A stretch of 64,000 nt of DNA from Dyella sedimenti. Its GTDB lineage: Bacteria > Pseudomonadota > Gammaproteobacteria > Xanthomonadales > Rhodanobacteraceae. Below the pieces are notes generated by a model. The model saw only the letters and a program-made list of their open reading frames with translations, made no database searches and was not told the origin of the DNA. Each line of letters starts with the position of its first letter. Within the stretch, counting starts at the first letter, position 1. Of the stretch, positions 1 through 8,813 are shown in pieces. Location of the stretch: contig NZ_JAKWJO010000002.1 in NCBI RefSeq assembly GCF_022760995.1, positions 372,001 through 436,000 of the forward strand. The letters run 5' to 3'. The translations under genes and the position numbers were made by a program.

Positions 1-503
1 TCGCTGAGCTTCTCGAACTCGGCGTCGGCGTTGAGGATGCCTTCGTCCACCGCCAGCGCCATCACCGGGCCGAGCAGTTCCATCAGCTGCGGATCGTCGG
101 CCAGGCGCTTCTCCCACAGTCCCGCGCGCAGGTCGATGCCGCGGCTGAAGCCCTCGCACCAGCCCGCCGCCGACAGCACCGGGCCGGCGTCGGTATCCAC
201 CTCGCCGAGGATGGGCTCGTAGGCGTCCACGTCCAGCTCGGCGCCGATGGAGTCGTTGAGCTTGGCCAGCAGGGCCAGCACGCGGTTGCCTTCGGCCTCG
301 TCGGCGAAGGGCTCGTGCAGCACCTCGGGCAGCCATTCCTCGGGCAGCACCTGGGCCGGTCCCACCGCCAGCGCGGAGAGCAGGCCGTGCACGCCGTCGA
401 GCAGCAGGTCGCCTTCGCCGACATGGGCGCGCAGGTATTGGTCCAGTTCCTCGAGTTCGTTGTCGTCCAGCGAACTGGGCCAGTCGCTCTTGGGTGTATT
501 CAT
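1..503 (-). CDS. UPF0149 (YgfB/YecA) family protein, 3' end missing
   Basis: The reverse strand reads from an ATG at 503 through the left window edge without a stop, giving 167 codons of an acidic, mostly helical protein. It begins MNTPKSDWPSSLDDNELEEL and carries the family-typical segments LLLDGVHGLLSALAVGP, LAKLNDSIGAEL and AAGWCEGFSRGIDLR. Proteins of this family are small cytosolic factors; YgfB has been linked to transcriptional control in Pseudomonas. It lies 19 nt upstream of xthA on the same strand, so the two read as xthA then this gene. Another reading frame over the same bases is also open, but only this frame gives recognisable family motifs. Confidence 0.8.
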   Translation of the reverse strand, partial: MNTPKSDWPSSLDDNELEELDQYLRAHVGEGDLLLDGVHGLLSALAVGPAQVLPEEWLPEVLHEPFADEAEGNRVLALLAKLNDSIGAELDVDAYEPILGEVDTDAGPVLSAAGWCEGFSRGIDLRAGLWEKRLADDPQLMELLGPVMALAVDEGILNADAEFEKLS

Positions 504-522
504 CCAGCTGCCTGTGTTTGCT

Positions 523-1302
523 TCAGATATCCAGGTCCACCGTCACCGGCGTGTGATCGGAGGGGCGTTCCCAGCGTCGCGGCGTGCGGTCGATGCCGGC
601 CGCCGTGGCCCTGGGCCTGAGCGCGTCGCCGATCAGGATCAGGTCGATGCGCAGGCCCATGTTGCGCCGGAACGCCCCCTGACGATAGTCCCACCAGCTG
701 AAGTGCCCGCCGCCCGCCTCGAACAGGCGGAAGCTGTCGTGCAGGCCCAGTTCGGTGATGCGCTTGAGCGCCTCGCGCTCCGGCGGCGAGCACAACACCT
801 CGCCGCCCCAGGCGACCGGGTCGTACACGTCGCGGTCGTCCGGCGCGATGTTGAAATCGCCCAGCACCACCAGGTTGGGATGGCGCGCCAGTTCGCCCGC
901 CAGGAACTCGCGCACCTTGGCCAGCCAGTCCAGCTTATAGGCGTATTTCTCGTCGCCCACCGCCTTGCCGTTGACCACGTACAGGTCGACCACGCGCACG
1001 CCGCCGATGGTGGCGGCGAGGATGCGCCGCTGCGGATCATCCAGCTGCGGGATGTCGGCGGCGACGTCGCCGAAGTCGTCATGCGCATCCGCGCGCGCGA
1101 GCAGGGCGACGCCGTTGTAGGTCTTCTGCCCGGAGAACACGGCGCGATAGCCCGCCGCGGCCAGCTCGTCGACCGGGAACTTGGCGTCCTCCAGCTTGGT
1201 TTCCTGCAGGGCCACCACGTCGGGTTTGGCCTCGGCCAGCCACTGGGTGAGATGCGGCAGGCGGACCTTCAGCGAATTGACGTTCCAGGAGGCGATTTTC
1301 AT
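523..1302 (-). CDS. xthA: Exodeoxyribonuclease III
   Basis: This 259-residue protein belongs to the EEP (endonuclease/exonuclease/phosphatase) superfamily. It acts on duplex DNA as an AP endonuclease and 3' repair exonuclease in base-excision repair. Visible motifs are MKIASWNVNSLKVRLPHL at the N-terminus, the metal-binding LQETKLED near residue 50, GDFNIAPDDRDVYDP in the middle and the catalytic SDHTPVTVDL at the C-terminus. I chose the ATG at 1302 because the conserved KIASWNVNS segment follows it directly; the frame stays open 14 codons further upstream without homologous residues. Confidence 0.95.
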   Translation of the reverse strand: MKIASWNVNSLKVRLPHLTQWLAEAKPDVVALQETKLEDAKFPVDELAAAGYRAVFSGQKTYNGVALLARADAHDDFGDVAADIPQLDDPQRRILAATIGGVRVVDLYVVNGKAVGDEKYAYKLDWLAKVREFLAGELARHPNLVVLGDFNIAPDDRDVYDPVAWGGEVLCSPPEREALKRITELGLHDSFRLFEAGGGHFSWWDYRQGAFRRNMGLRIDLILIGDALRPRATAAGIDRTPRRWERPSDHTPVTVDLDI

Positions 1303-1366
1303 AGCGGCCATTGTAGGCGATGCGCCTCGCCGGCCGGGCGGCAAGACTTACCTGTCCATGCGGATG

Positions 1367-3409
1367 TCAGAGCAGGCCGTGGCTCTTGAGCAAGGCCTCG
1401 GGTTCCGGCGCGCGGCCGCGGAAGGCGACGAAGCTCTCCAGCGCCGGGCGGCTGGCGCCCACCGCGAGGATCTCCCGACGGAAGCGGTCGCCGGTGGCGC
1501 GGTGGATCACGCCGTTCTCCTCGAACGCGCCGAAGGCGTCGGCGCTGAGCAGTTCGGCCCACAGGTAGCTGTAGTAGCCCGCCGCGTAGCCGCCCGCGAA
1601 GATATGCGAGAACGCATGCGGAAAGCGCTGCCAGGCCGGCGGGTGCAGCACAGCCACGTCGTGGCGCACTTCCTCCAGCACCTCCATGGTGCGCGCGCCC
1701 CGGGCGGGGTCGTATTCCAGGTGCAGGCGGAAGTCGAACATGGCGAATTCCAGCTGGCGCACCAGGAACAGGCCGGCGTGGAAATGCCTCGCCGCCAGCA
1801 TGCGCTGGAACAGCTCGTCGGGCAGGCGCTCGCCGGTTTCGACGTGGCGGGCGAACAGGTCCAGCGCCTCGCGGTTCCAGCCGAAGTTCTCCATGAACTG
1901 GCTGGGCAGTTCCACCGCGTCCCACTCCACGCCGTCGATGCCGCCGATGGAGGGCAGCGCGATCTCGGTCAGCAGGTGGTGCAAGCCGTGGCCGAACTCA
2001 TGGAACAGGGTGAGCACGTCGTCGTGGGTGAGCAGCGCGGGGCGGCCCTCGGTGGGCGGCGCGAAATTGCAGGTGAGGAAGGCCACCGGCAACTGTTCGT
2101 TGTCGCCGTCGCGGAAGCGCGCGCGGCACACGTCCATCCAGGCGCCGCCGCGCTTGCCGGTGCGCGCGTACAGGTCGACGTAGGCGCCGGCGAACACGCG
2201 CCCGTCGGCGTCGCGCACGTCGTAGTAGCGCACGTCCGGATGCCACACGTCGACGCCCTCGCGCACGCTCAGCGAGATGCCGTAGAGGCGATGGGTGAGG
2301 TTGAATAGGCCGTCGATCACCGCCGGCAGCGGGAAGTAGGGCTTGAGCTGTTCCTCGTCCAGGTCGTACTGCCGCTGGCGCAGCTTCTCCGAGGCGTAGC
2401 CCACGTCCCAGGATTCGAGGTTGTCGAGCTTGAGCTCGGTGGCGGCGAACTCGCGCAGCGTGGCCAGTTCGGCGCGGGCGACGGGCTTGGCGCGCCCGGC
2501 CAGGTCGCGCAGGAAGGCCATCACCTCGTCGGTCGAGCCGGCCATCTTGGTGGCCAGCGATTCCTCGGCGGCGTTGGCGAAGCCGAGCAGGCGCGCCGCC
2601 TCGTGGCGCAGCGCCATGATGCGTTCGATGCGTTCGCCGTTGTCGTACTTGCCGGCCTGCGGGCCCTGGTCCGAGGCGCGCGTCTGGTAGGCCCAGTACA
2701 CGCGCTCGCGCAGGCCGCGGTTGTCGGCGTAGGTCAGCACGGCCTGCACGCTGGGCTGCTTGAGCGTGACCAGGTAGCCGTCGAGGTTCTGTTCCTTGGC
2801 GTACTGGCGCAGCACCGCGCGGCCGGATTCGGGAATGCCGGCGAGGTCGCGCTCGTCGGTGACGTGCTCGTGCCAGGCGTCGGTGGCATCCAGCACGGCG
2901 TTGGAGAACTCGGTGGACAGCCGGCTCAGCTCCACCCCGATCTCGCGGTAGCGGGTGCGCGCCGGTTCCTCCAGCGCCACGCCGGACAGGCGGAAATCGC
3001 GCAGCGCGTGCTCCACCAGCGCGCGCTCGGCACGCGGCAGGGCGGCGAAGCCGGGATCGTCAGCCAGGGCCTGCACCGCCTGGTACAGCGCGCGGTTCTG
3101 GCCGACCTCGATGGCGTGCTCGGTGAGCTTTTCCTCGGCCGGGCCGTAGACCTCGCGCAGTGCCTCGCTGTCGGCCACCGAATGCAGGTGGCCGACCGGC
3201 GCCCAGGCGCGCGCCAGGCGCTGTTCCAGGCGTTCCTGGGTCAGCATCACGCTGGCGAAGTCGCGCGGCGCGCCGGGGGCGGTCAGCGCCTCGATGCCGG
3301 CGCGGTAGTCGGCCAGCAGCGCGTCGATCGCGGGGGTGACGTGTTCGGGGCGGATCTGCGAAAACGCCGGCAGCGCATCGTCGGCCAGCAGCGGGTTGTC
3401 TTGTGCCAT
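1367..3409 (-). CDS. prlC: Oligopeptidase A (M3 metallopeptidase)
   Basis: This 680-residue cytosolic zinc oligopeptidase has the length and sequence of the M3 family. The zinc site HEFGH is in the segment LTLFHEFGHGLHHLL near residue 470, preceded by the family block GRPALLTHDDV. The product degrades short peptides, including signal-peptide fragments, after endoproteolysis. The N-terminus MAQDNPLLADDALPAFSQI matches the family start. The gene is separated from xthA by 64 nt and is co-oriented with it. Upstream lies a repeat-like intergenic stretch. Confidence 0.95.
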   Translation of the reverse strand: MAQDNPLLADDALPAFSQIRPEHVTPAIDALLADYRAGIEALTAPGAPRDFASVMLTQERLEQRLARAWAPVGHLHSVADSEALREVYGPAEEKLTEHAIEVGQNRALYQAVQALADDPGFAALPRAERALVEHALRDFRLSGVALEEPARTRYREIGVELSRLSTEFSNAVLDATDAWHEHVTDERDLAGIPESGRAVLRQYAKEQNLDGYLVTLKQPSVQAVLTYADNRGLRERVYWAYQTRASDQGPQAGKYDNGERIERIMALRHEAARLLGFANAAEESLATKMAGSTDEVMAFLRDLAGRAKPVARAELATLREFAATELKLDNLESWDVGYASEKLRQRQYDLDEEQLKPYFPLPAVIDGLFNLTHRLYGISLSVREGVDVWHPDVRYYDVRDADGRVFAGAYVDLYARTGKRGGAWMDVCRARFRDGDNEQLPVAFLTCNFAPPTEGRPALLTHDDVLTLFHEFGHGLHHLLTEIALPSIGGIDGVEWDAVELPSQFMENFGWNREALDLFARHVETGERLPDELFQRMLAARHFHAGLFLVRQLEFAMFDFRLHLEYDPARGARTMEVLEEVRHDVAVLHPPAWQRFPHAFSHIFAGGYAAGYYSYLWAELLSADAFGAFEENGVIHRATGDRFRREILAVGASRPALESFVAFRGRAPEPEALLKSHGLL

Positions 3410-3420
3410 GGTGTCTCCTT

Positions 3421-3635
3421 TAGAGCCTGTTTACGATCTCCGCGTGGCCCGCGCCGGGAGTTGTCTGCGCGCAGGGCAAGGAAGAGCGAGGGAGTGTACG
3501 TCCGTACACGACCGAGCGATGACGCCGGCCTGGGGGCAAACAGACCCGGCCCGGAGGGTTGAGCCGGCGAAATCAAGCCGCGCGGGTCCGCCCGCTGTCA
3601 CGAATTGTCATATCGCCCGCCTACCCTCCGAGGGC
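3421..3635. repeat. Intergenic repeat-like element with palindrome
   Basis: This non-coding stretch between prlC and the patatin gene starts with AGAGCCTGTTTACG and contains the perfect palindrome GTGTACG-TC-CGTACAC at 3494-3509. It then carries GCAAACAGAC at about 3536-3545, roughly inverse to the start. A related motif, GCCTGTTCA/TGAACAGGC, flanks the aroE 3' end at 7740-7840, so a dispersed MITE-like family is possible. Short open frames here have no recognisable product. The assignment rests on the motifs only. Confidence 0.35.
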
Positions 3636-5363
3636 ATGCCCAAACCCGATTTCTCCGCCCTGCTGCGTCGAAGCGACGTGTTCGGGCACCTGGGGGAGGA
3701 AGCGCTCGCCGCGCTGCTCCCCGAGCTGCAATGGTTCTCGCTGCCCGGCGGCCGCACCCTGTTCCACCAGGGCGACCCGGCCGATGCCTTGTACCTGGTG
3801 GTGAGCGGCAGCCTGGGCGTGTTCGACGGCCCGTCCGAACGCGTGCGCCTGGTGACGGCGGGCGACAGCCTGGGCGAGATCGGCCTGATCAACGGCGAGG
3901 GCCGCCAGCACACCGCCCGGGCCCTGCGCGACAGCGAGCTGCTGCGGCTGGACCATGCCGCCTACGAGGCGCTGGTGCAGCGCCATCCGCAGGCCATGCT
4001 CGGGGTGGCGCGGGTGGCCATCGCCCGGCTGCAGGAACGCATGCGCGGCGAGGCCACCTCCGACGCCCCGCGCACCTTCGCGTTGCTGCCGGCGAGCGCC
4101 GAGGTTCCGGTCCGCTCGCTGGCCATGCAGCTGGCGATGGAACTTGAGCGCTGGGGCAACTGCGTGCTGATCGACGCCGAGCACGGTGCCGGCCGCGGCA
4201 GCGACTGGTTCGCCGAGCGCGAGGCGCAGGCGCGCTTTGTGATCTACCTGGACAGCACCGGCGATCCGCTCTGGCGGCAGCGCTGTCTGCGCCAGGCCGA
4301 CGCCCTGCTGCTGCCGGCGCTGGCGGCGCAACCGGCCCGGCCCTGGCCGGAGGCTTCGCCCATGCATCCCTCGCGCGCCGGGCATCGGCCGCGCCACCTG
4401 ATCCTGCTGCATCCTGGGCGCCAGCCCAGCCTTGGCTCGGCGCAGCGCTGGCGCGCCGAGTTCAGCGGCGAGCTGCAGCATCACCACGTCGGCGGCCAGG
4501 GCGACATCGCCCGGCTGGCCCGCCTGGTCAGCGGCCACGCGCGCGGCCTGGTGCTGGCCGGTGGCGGCGCCCGTGGCGTGGCGCACCTGGGCGCGCTGCG
4601 CGCCCTGCGGGAAGCCGGCCACCAGTTCGACGCGGTCGGCGGCACCAGCATCGGCGCGATCATCGGCGCTGGCGTGGCGGCCGGATGGGAACTCGAAGCG
4701 ATGGTGGAATCGTTCCACCGCGACTTCGTCGAGGGCCGGCCGCTGTCGGACTGGACCGTGCCGATGGTGGCGCTCACCCGCGGCCGGCGCGCGGCGGCCA
4801 TGCTGCGGCGGGCCTTCGGCGCGCTGGAGATCGAGGACCTGCCGCTGCCGTTCTTCTGCGTCTCCACCTGCCTGTCCGGCGAGGGCATGGTGGTGCACCG
4901 CCACGGCCCGTTGTGGCTGTGGCTTCGCGCCTCCAGCGCCATTCCCGGCGTGCTGCCGCCGGTGCTGCACCAGGGCCGTGTCTACGTGGACGGCGCGCTG
5001 GTGGACAACCTGCCCACCGACGTGATGGCCGGCGACGGCATCGCCCACATCACCGCCATCGACATCCGCGCGGAGATCTCCCTGCTCACCACCGCCGAGG
5101 AATACGCCACGCCGCCGTGGTGGCAACTGATGTGGCGGCGCCAGGACATCCGCCGCCCGGGCATCGTCTCCACCCTGGTGCGCGCGGCGATGGTCAACAG
5201 CGAAGGGCCCAGCGAACACCGGCGCGAACGCGCCGACCTGCTGATCACCCCGCCGCTGGACCATATCGGCATGCTGGACTGGAAGGACTGGCAGCGCGCG
5301 ATGGAGGCGGGCTACCTGCATACCGTGAAGATGCTGGAGAACCTCCCGCCACCCGCCCTGTAG
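3636..5363 (+). CDS. Patatin-like phospholipase with cyclic-nucleotide-binding domain (NTE/RssA-like)
   Basis: This 575-residue protein has two domains. Residues about 8-125 form a cNMP-binding (CRP-type) beta-roll (LFHQGDPADALYLVVSGSLGVFD, GDSLGEIGLIN). Residues about 300-470 form a patatin hydrolase with the oxyanion loop GGGARGVAHLG near 308, the nucleophile elbow GTSIG near 337 and the catalytic Asp in VDGALVDNLPTDV near 452. This layout matches bacterial homologues of neuropathy target esterase, which act on lysophospholipids. The ATG at 3636 begins the conserved MPKPDFSALLRRSDVF; an upstream extension in frame has no homology. The stop TAG is part of a REP copy. Confidence 0.85.
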   Translation: MPKPDFSALLRRSDVFGHLGEEALAALLPELQWFSLPGGRTLFHQGDPADALYLVVSGSLGVFDGPSERVRLVTAGDSLGEIGLINGEGRQHTARALRDSELLRLDHAAYEALVQRHPQAMLGVARVAIARLQERMRGEATSDAPRTFALLPASAEVPVRSLAMQLAMELERWGNCVLIDAEHGAGRGSDWFAEREAQARFVIYLDSTGDPLWRQRCLRQADALLLPALAAQPARPWPEASPMHPSRAGHRPRHLILLHPGRQPSLGSAQRWRAEFSGELQHHHVGGQGDIARLARLVSGHARGLVLAGGGARGVAHLGALRALREAGHQFDAVGGTSIGAIIGAGVAAGWELEAMVESFHRDFVEGRPLSDWTVPMVALTRGRRAAAMLRRAFGALEIEDLPLPFFCVSTCLSGEGMVVHRHGPLWLWLRASSAIPGVLPPVLHQGRVYVDGALVDNLPTDVMAGDGIAHITAIDIRAEISLLTTAEEYATPPWWQLMWRRQDIRRPGIVSTLVRAAMVNSEGPSEHRRERADLLITPPLDHIGMLDWKDWQRAMEAGYLHTVKMLENLPPPAL

Positions 5364-5383
5364 GAGCGCACCCCGTGCGCGAC
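5361..5383 (+). repeat. REP palindrome (single copy)
   Basis: A copy of the REP family with core GGAGCGCACCCCGTGCGCGA, one base different from the window consensus GGGAGCGCACCCTGTGCGCG. It starts on the stop codon of the patatin gene and lies before the gamma-carbonic anhydrase gene. Confidence 0.8.
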
Positions 5384-5419
5384 GGGCACGCAGGGGAAGC
5401 AGCGGGTTACCATGCGCGC

Positions 5420-5956
5420 ATGGATCCTCTACGCAAGTACAAGGGCATCTGGCCCACCCTGCACCAGCGCGTCTATGTCGATCCGGCCGCCAGCGTGATC
5501 GGCGCGGTCGAGCTGGGCGACGACGTCTCCATCTGGCCCGGCGCGGTGTTGCGCGGCGACGTGCACTTCATCCGCATCGGCGCGCGCAGCAATGTGCAGG
5601 ACGGCGCCGTCGTCCACGTCACCCATGACGGCCCGTACTCGCCCGGCGGCTTTCCCACCGTGGTGGGCGAGGGCGTCACCATCGGCCATGGCGCGGTGAT
5701 CCATGCCTGCACCATCGAGGACTACTGCCTGGTCGGCATGCACGCCACCGTGCTCGACGGCGCGGTGGTGCGCCGGCATGGCTTCGTCGGCGCCGGCAGC
5801 GTGATCCCGCCCGGCAAGGTGGTGGGCGAGGGCGAGCTGTGGCTGGGCAATCCGGCGAAGAAGGTACGCGTGCTCACCGAAACGCAGATCGAGCAGCTGC
5901 ACTATTCGGCCGACCACTACGTGCGGCTGAAGGACGAATACCTCGCCGCGCAGTGA
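5420..5956 (+). CDS. Gamma-class carbonic anhydrase-like protein (left-handed beta-helix)
   Basis: This 178-residue protein is built of hexapeptide repeats, as in the gamma-CA/YrdA family. The three metal-ligand histidines are visible in VVHVTHDG, TIGHGAVIHACTI and LVGMHATVLDG. The family binds zinc or iron as a trimer with the metal at subunit interfaces; whether this member hydrates CO2 cannot be told from sequence. The ATG at 5420 gives MDPLRKYKGIWPTLHQRVYV, a typical start. It follows the patatin gene after 56 nt containing a REP copy. Confidence 0.88.
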   Translation: MDPLRKYKGIWPTLHQRVYVDPAASVIGAVELGDDVSIWPGAVLRGDVHFIRIGARSNVQDGAVVHVTHDGPYSPGGFPTVVGEGVTIGHGAVIHACTIEDYCLVGMHATVLDGAVVRRHGFVGAGSVIPPGKVVGEGELWLGNPAKKVRVLTETQIEQLHYSADHYVRLKDEYLAAQ

Positions 5957-5973
5957 GCCGGCAGGTCCGCGTC

Positions 5974-6528
5974 CTAGAACATCGAGCCGCCGCTGCCCGC
6001 CGCCTGCTGCTGTTGCCGCTGCGCCTGGATGATGGCGGCGCGCGCCTCGTCCTGGCGGATCTGGATCTGGCGCTGGGCGTCCAGCTTGCCGCCCAGCAGC
6101 GAAAGGATGTAGTTGGTGCCGTCGAACTCGCGCAACAGCGAAAGTTCGCGCTGCGCCTCGTCGAGGTTGTTGTTGTTGATGTCGCGCTCCACGGCGGCCG
6201 AGGCTTCCTCGAACGACTCGTGCAGCTGGTCCAGCGCCGTCTTGTTCTGCGGATCGAGCTGCAGCACGCTGAGATAGAACTCGTAGGCGTTGCTGCCAGC
6301 CGGTGCCACCAGGCGCTTCTCGTTCACCGCGGCCTTGGCCAGGTCGAGCAGGATGCCCACGCCGCTGTCGTCCTTGCCGCCGGCCTGGGCGTCCTTCGCC
6401 GCCGTGGACTGGCCCGGCACCGCATCATGCAACCATGCGTAGACGCCGCCCGCGAGCACGACCAGCACGATCAGGAAGACGCCGACAAGCAGGCGTTGGC
6501 GTGGTGCAAGGGAGGCGAAACGAGACAT
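5974..6528 (-). CDS. Membrane-anchored protein, paralogue of the neighbouring TonB-domain protein but without TonB domain
   Basis: This 184-residue protein starts with a short basic segment and one hydrophobic helix (LLVGVFLIVLVVLAGGVYAW), so it is probably an inner-membrane protein with a periplasmic body. Residues about 60-165 are helical and TPR-like (KRLVAPAGSNAYEFYLSVL, NNNLDEAQRELSLLREFDG). The same region is recognisable in the next gene upstream (6678-7625), but this copy ends in a Gln/Ala-rich tail instead of a TonB C-terminal domain. The ATG at 6528 is chosen because it precedes the helix directly. No function is known to me. Confidence 0.7.
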   Translation of the reverse strand: MSRFASLAPRQRLLVGVFLIVLVVLAGGVYAWLHDAVPGQSTAAKDAQAGGKDDSGVGILLDLAKAAVNEKRLVAPAGSNAYEFYLSVLQLDPQNKTALDQLHESFEEASAAVERDINNNNLDEAQRELSLLREFDGTNYILSLLGGKLDAQRQIQIRQDEARAAIIQAQRQQQQAAGSGGSMF

Positions 6529-6630
6529 GGCACCGCGGGGAATCAGGGGACCGCGCACAGGTTGGCCTGCCCCTCAGGCACCCCGGCGGAACTGTCACAC
6601 TAGCGATACATCATGTCAGCGATGTGACTC

Positions 6631-6646
6631 GGATGGACGTCCATCC
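6631..6646. repeat. 16-bp perfect palindrome between the tandem paralogues
   Basis: GGATGGACGTCCATCC is a perfect 16-bp palindrome in the 149-nt spacer between the two paralogous genes. It could be an operator for a dimeric regulator, or another repeat class: a related TGGACGT/ACGTCCA hairpin occurs at 54853-54870. Confidence 0.4.
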
Positions 6647-6677
6647 CGCCTCATGCCCAGCCGGACTTGATGCCGGC

Positions 6678-7625
6678 CTAGAGGCGGAACTCGATGCGCT
6701 GGCGCACTTGCGCGGCCACCGGCTTGCCGTCCTGCAGTCCCGGGTTGAACTGCCAGCGCGACACCGCGGCGAGCGCGGCGCGGTCGAACACATACCTGGG
6801 ATCGGCATCGGCCACGCTCAGGCCGGAGACGCTGCCGTCCGGCTGCACGGTGAAGGTCACGTCGACCCAGCCCTGGCGGCGGGTGCGCTTGGCCTCGGGC
6901 GGGTAGACCGGCTCGACCCGGTGGGCGAGCACGGGCGGCGTCACGCTGGCGGCCTCCGGCGCGCGCGGCGGACGCGGCGCCTCCGCCACCGGCGCGTCGG
7001 CACGCGGCCGCGCGGCTGGCTCCGCGACCGGCACGGTGGCCGGCTTGTTCGCGGCGACCGGCGCCACGGCAGCCGCGGATGCCACGGAAAGCGAACGTCC
7101 GCCGGACGTCTCGCGCCGGGTGGCGGCCTGGGCCTGCTGCTCGGCCGCCTCGCGCAACGCCTGCAGCTTGGAGCGCAACAGGGTCAACGTGTAGTTCTGC
7201 GGATCGGCGCGCGCCAGCAGCTCGATCTCGCGCTGCGCCTCGTCCCCGTTGCCCTCGTCGATGGTCTGCTCGGCGGCATGGGCCGCGAACGGGAAGATCT
7301 CGCGCAGCGCATCCTGGGCGGACTGGTTGCCCGGCTCGTGCTTGAGCACGGCCAGGTACAGCTCGAACGCATTGTTGCCGGCCGGCGTCACCAGACGCTG
7401 CGCGGCCATCGCCTCATGGGCGCGCTGCAACAGCTCCTCGATGCCGGCGCCCTCGCGGATGACCGGCCCCACGGCGGTATCGGCGACGGGCGCGGGACCC
7501 TCCACCGCAGCCTGCGAGCGCAGCTTCCAGAAGATCACCCCCGCCGCGGCCAGCACGAGCACGAGCACGATGAGGAAGGCATAGCGGACGGCACCTTGGG
7601 TACGACGCGGAGCAGCGGATGACAT
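6678..7625 (-). CDS. TonB-family protein: membrane anchor, TPR-like region, TonB C-terminal domain
   Basis: This 315-residue protein has an N-terminal transmembrane helix (FLIVLVLVLAAAGVIFW). A helical region shared with the downstream gene follows (RLVTPAGNNAFELYLAVLK, GDEAQREIELLARADPQNY). Next comes an Ala/Pro-rich linker at about residues 165-235, then a C-terminal TonB domain (VEPVYPPEAKRTRRQGWVDV, VSRWQFNPGL). TonB domains normally contact outer-membrane transporters, so it may be an accessory TonB. No exbB or exbD lies beside it; the complete TonB system is at 52.4-54.8 kb. The ATG at 7625 gives MSSAAPRRTQGAVRYAF just before the helix. Confidence 0.8.
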   Translation of the reverse strand: MSSAAPRRTQGAVRYAFLIVLVLVLAAAGVIFWKLRSQAAVEGPAPVADTAVGPVIREGAGIEELLQRAHEAMAAQRLVTPAGNNAFELYLAVLKHEPGNQSAQDALREIFPFAAHAAEQTIDEGNGDEAQREIELLARADPQNYTLTLLRSKLQALREAAEQQAQAATRRETSGGRSLSVASAAAVAPVAANKPATVPVAEPAARPRADAPVAEAPRPPRAPEAASVTPPVLAHRVEPVYPPEAKRTRRQGWVDVTFTVQPDGSVSGLSVADADPRYVFDRAALAAVSRWQFNPGLQDGKPVAAQVRQRIEFRL

Positions 7626-7737
7626 GGGCAGGCACATGATGGGGAGACCGGCGCGCCCATCGCGCCGGCAGGGGCGCGCCAGCATAGTGAGGCGATATTG
7701 CGGGGATATTGCCCCGCGTCGCGGGCCGGGCGCCTGA

Positions 7738-7841
7738 GGGCCTGTTCAAAATCCTGGCGTGACGCAGTTACCTCCCTCCCAACCTCCCCCCTGCGACCGT
7801 AGGGAAGGGCTGGGGAGGGGTGCTCAGTGAACAGGCTCTAG
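7738..7841. repeat. About 100-bp stretch flanked by GCCTGTTCA / TGAACAGGC inverted repeat
   Basis: Downstream of aroE the sequence reads GGGCCTGTTCAAAA, then a C/T-rich block with AGGGAAGGGCTGGGGAGGGG, and ends with GTGAACAGGCTCTAG next to the aroE stop. The inverted GCCTGTTCA ends resemble the GAGCCTGTTTA motif after prlC, which suggests a short MITE-like repeat. No coding capacity was seen. Confidence 0.4.
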
Positions 7842-8668
7842 CCGTACTGCTGGCGCAGCCGGGCGTAGACCGGATCGGTGTCCGGGCGCTGGCCGTGCCA
7901 CAGCTCGAAGGCGTCGGCGGCGGTCTCCACCAGCATGCCCAGGCCATCGAAGGCGAAGCGCGCGCCGGCGGTGCGCGCCCAGGCCAGGAAGTCCATGGCC
8001 GCCTGACCGTAGGAAAGGTCGTAGCACAGCGCGCGGTTGCCGACGATGGCGAACGGCAGATCCAGCGACTTGCCCAGCACGCCGGCCGAGGTGGCGTTGA
8101 CGATCAGGTCGAACGCGCCGAGCTCGGCCAGGTCCTCCCAGTAGCGCGTATGCGCGCGCGCCGGGTCGCCGATGGCGTCGGCCAGCGCGTCGGCGCTTTC
8201 CGGCGTGCGGTTGACGATGGTCAGCGTGCGCACGCCCGCATCGAGCAGGGCCCAGGCCACGCCGTGCGCGGCGCCGCCAGCGCCCAGCAGCAGGGCGGTG
8301 TGGCCGCGCAGGTCCACGCTGTGCCGTTCGGCGATGTCGCGCACCATGCCGTCGCCATCGGTGTTGTGCGCGGCCAGCCGGCCGCCCGGCAGGGCGGTGA
8401 GTACGTTGGCGGCGCCAGCGCGGCGCGCGGCCTCGCTGCTCTCGTCGGCCAGCGCCAGCGCGGCGGCCTTGTGCGGCAGCGTCACGTTGGCGCCACGTCC
8501 GCCCTCGGCGAAGAACGCGCGCACGGCGGCCTCGAACGCCTCGGGCGCGGCGTCGATGGTGCGGTAGCCCAATTCCAATCCGAACTGGTGGGCAAAGGCC
8601 TGGTGGATCTGCGGCGACAGCGAATGGCCGATGGGGTGGCCAAACACCGCGAACTGTCCTGCGCTCAT
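7838..8668 (-). CDS. aroE: Shikimate dehydrogenase (NADP)
   Basis: This 276-residue enzyme reduces 3-dehydroshikimate to shikimate in the chorismate pathway. The substrate-binding start AVFGHPIGHSLSPQIHQ, the catalytic-lysine segment GANVTLPHKAAAL, the nucleotide-binding loop LLLGAGGAAHGVAWAL and the NRTPESA motif of the NADP-specific family are all visible. The C-terminal block FDGLGMLVETAADAFELWHG is also typical. The ATG at 8668 is used because MSAGQFAVFGHPIGHS follows. The frame continues upstream for 47 codons without homology. Confidence 0.95.
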   Translation of the reverse strand: MSAGQFAVFGHPIGHSLSPQIHQAFAHQFGLELGYRTIDAAPEAFEAAVRAFFAEGGRGANVTLPHKAAALALADESSEAARRAGAANVLTALPGGRLAAHNTDGDGMVRDIAERHSVDLRGHTALLLGAGGAAHGVAWALLDAGVRTLTIVNRTPESADALADAIGDPARAHTRYWEDLAELGAFDLIVNATSAGVLGKSLDLPFAIVGNRALCYDLSYGQAAMDFLAWARTAGARFAFDGLGMLVETAADAFELWHGQRPDTDPVYARLRQQYG

Positions 8669-8813
8669 GCGTGCTCCTGGTGGCTCGATGCGGGCCGCGC
8701 GAAGGCGCGGGCCGGTTTCCGGATCGTCCATTTTAGCGACATGCCGGGGCATCGCAGGTTTTGAGATGCCCCCCCGGCACGCTTGCCGCACCTGAACCGA
8801 ACGGATCATCCCG

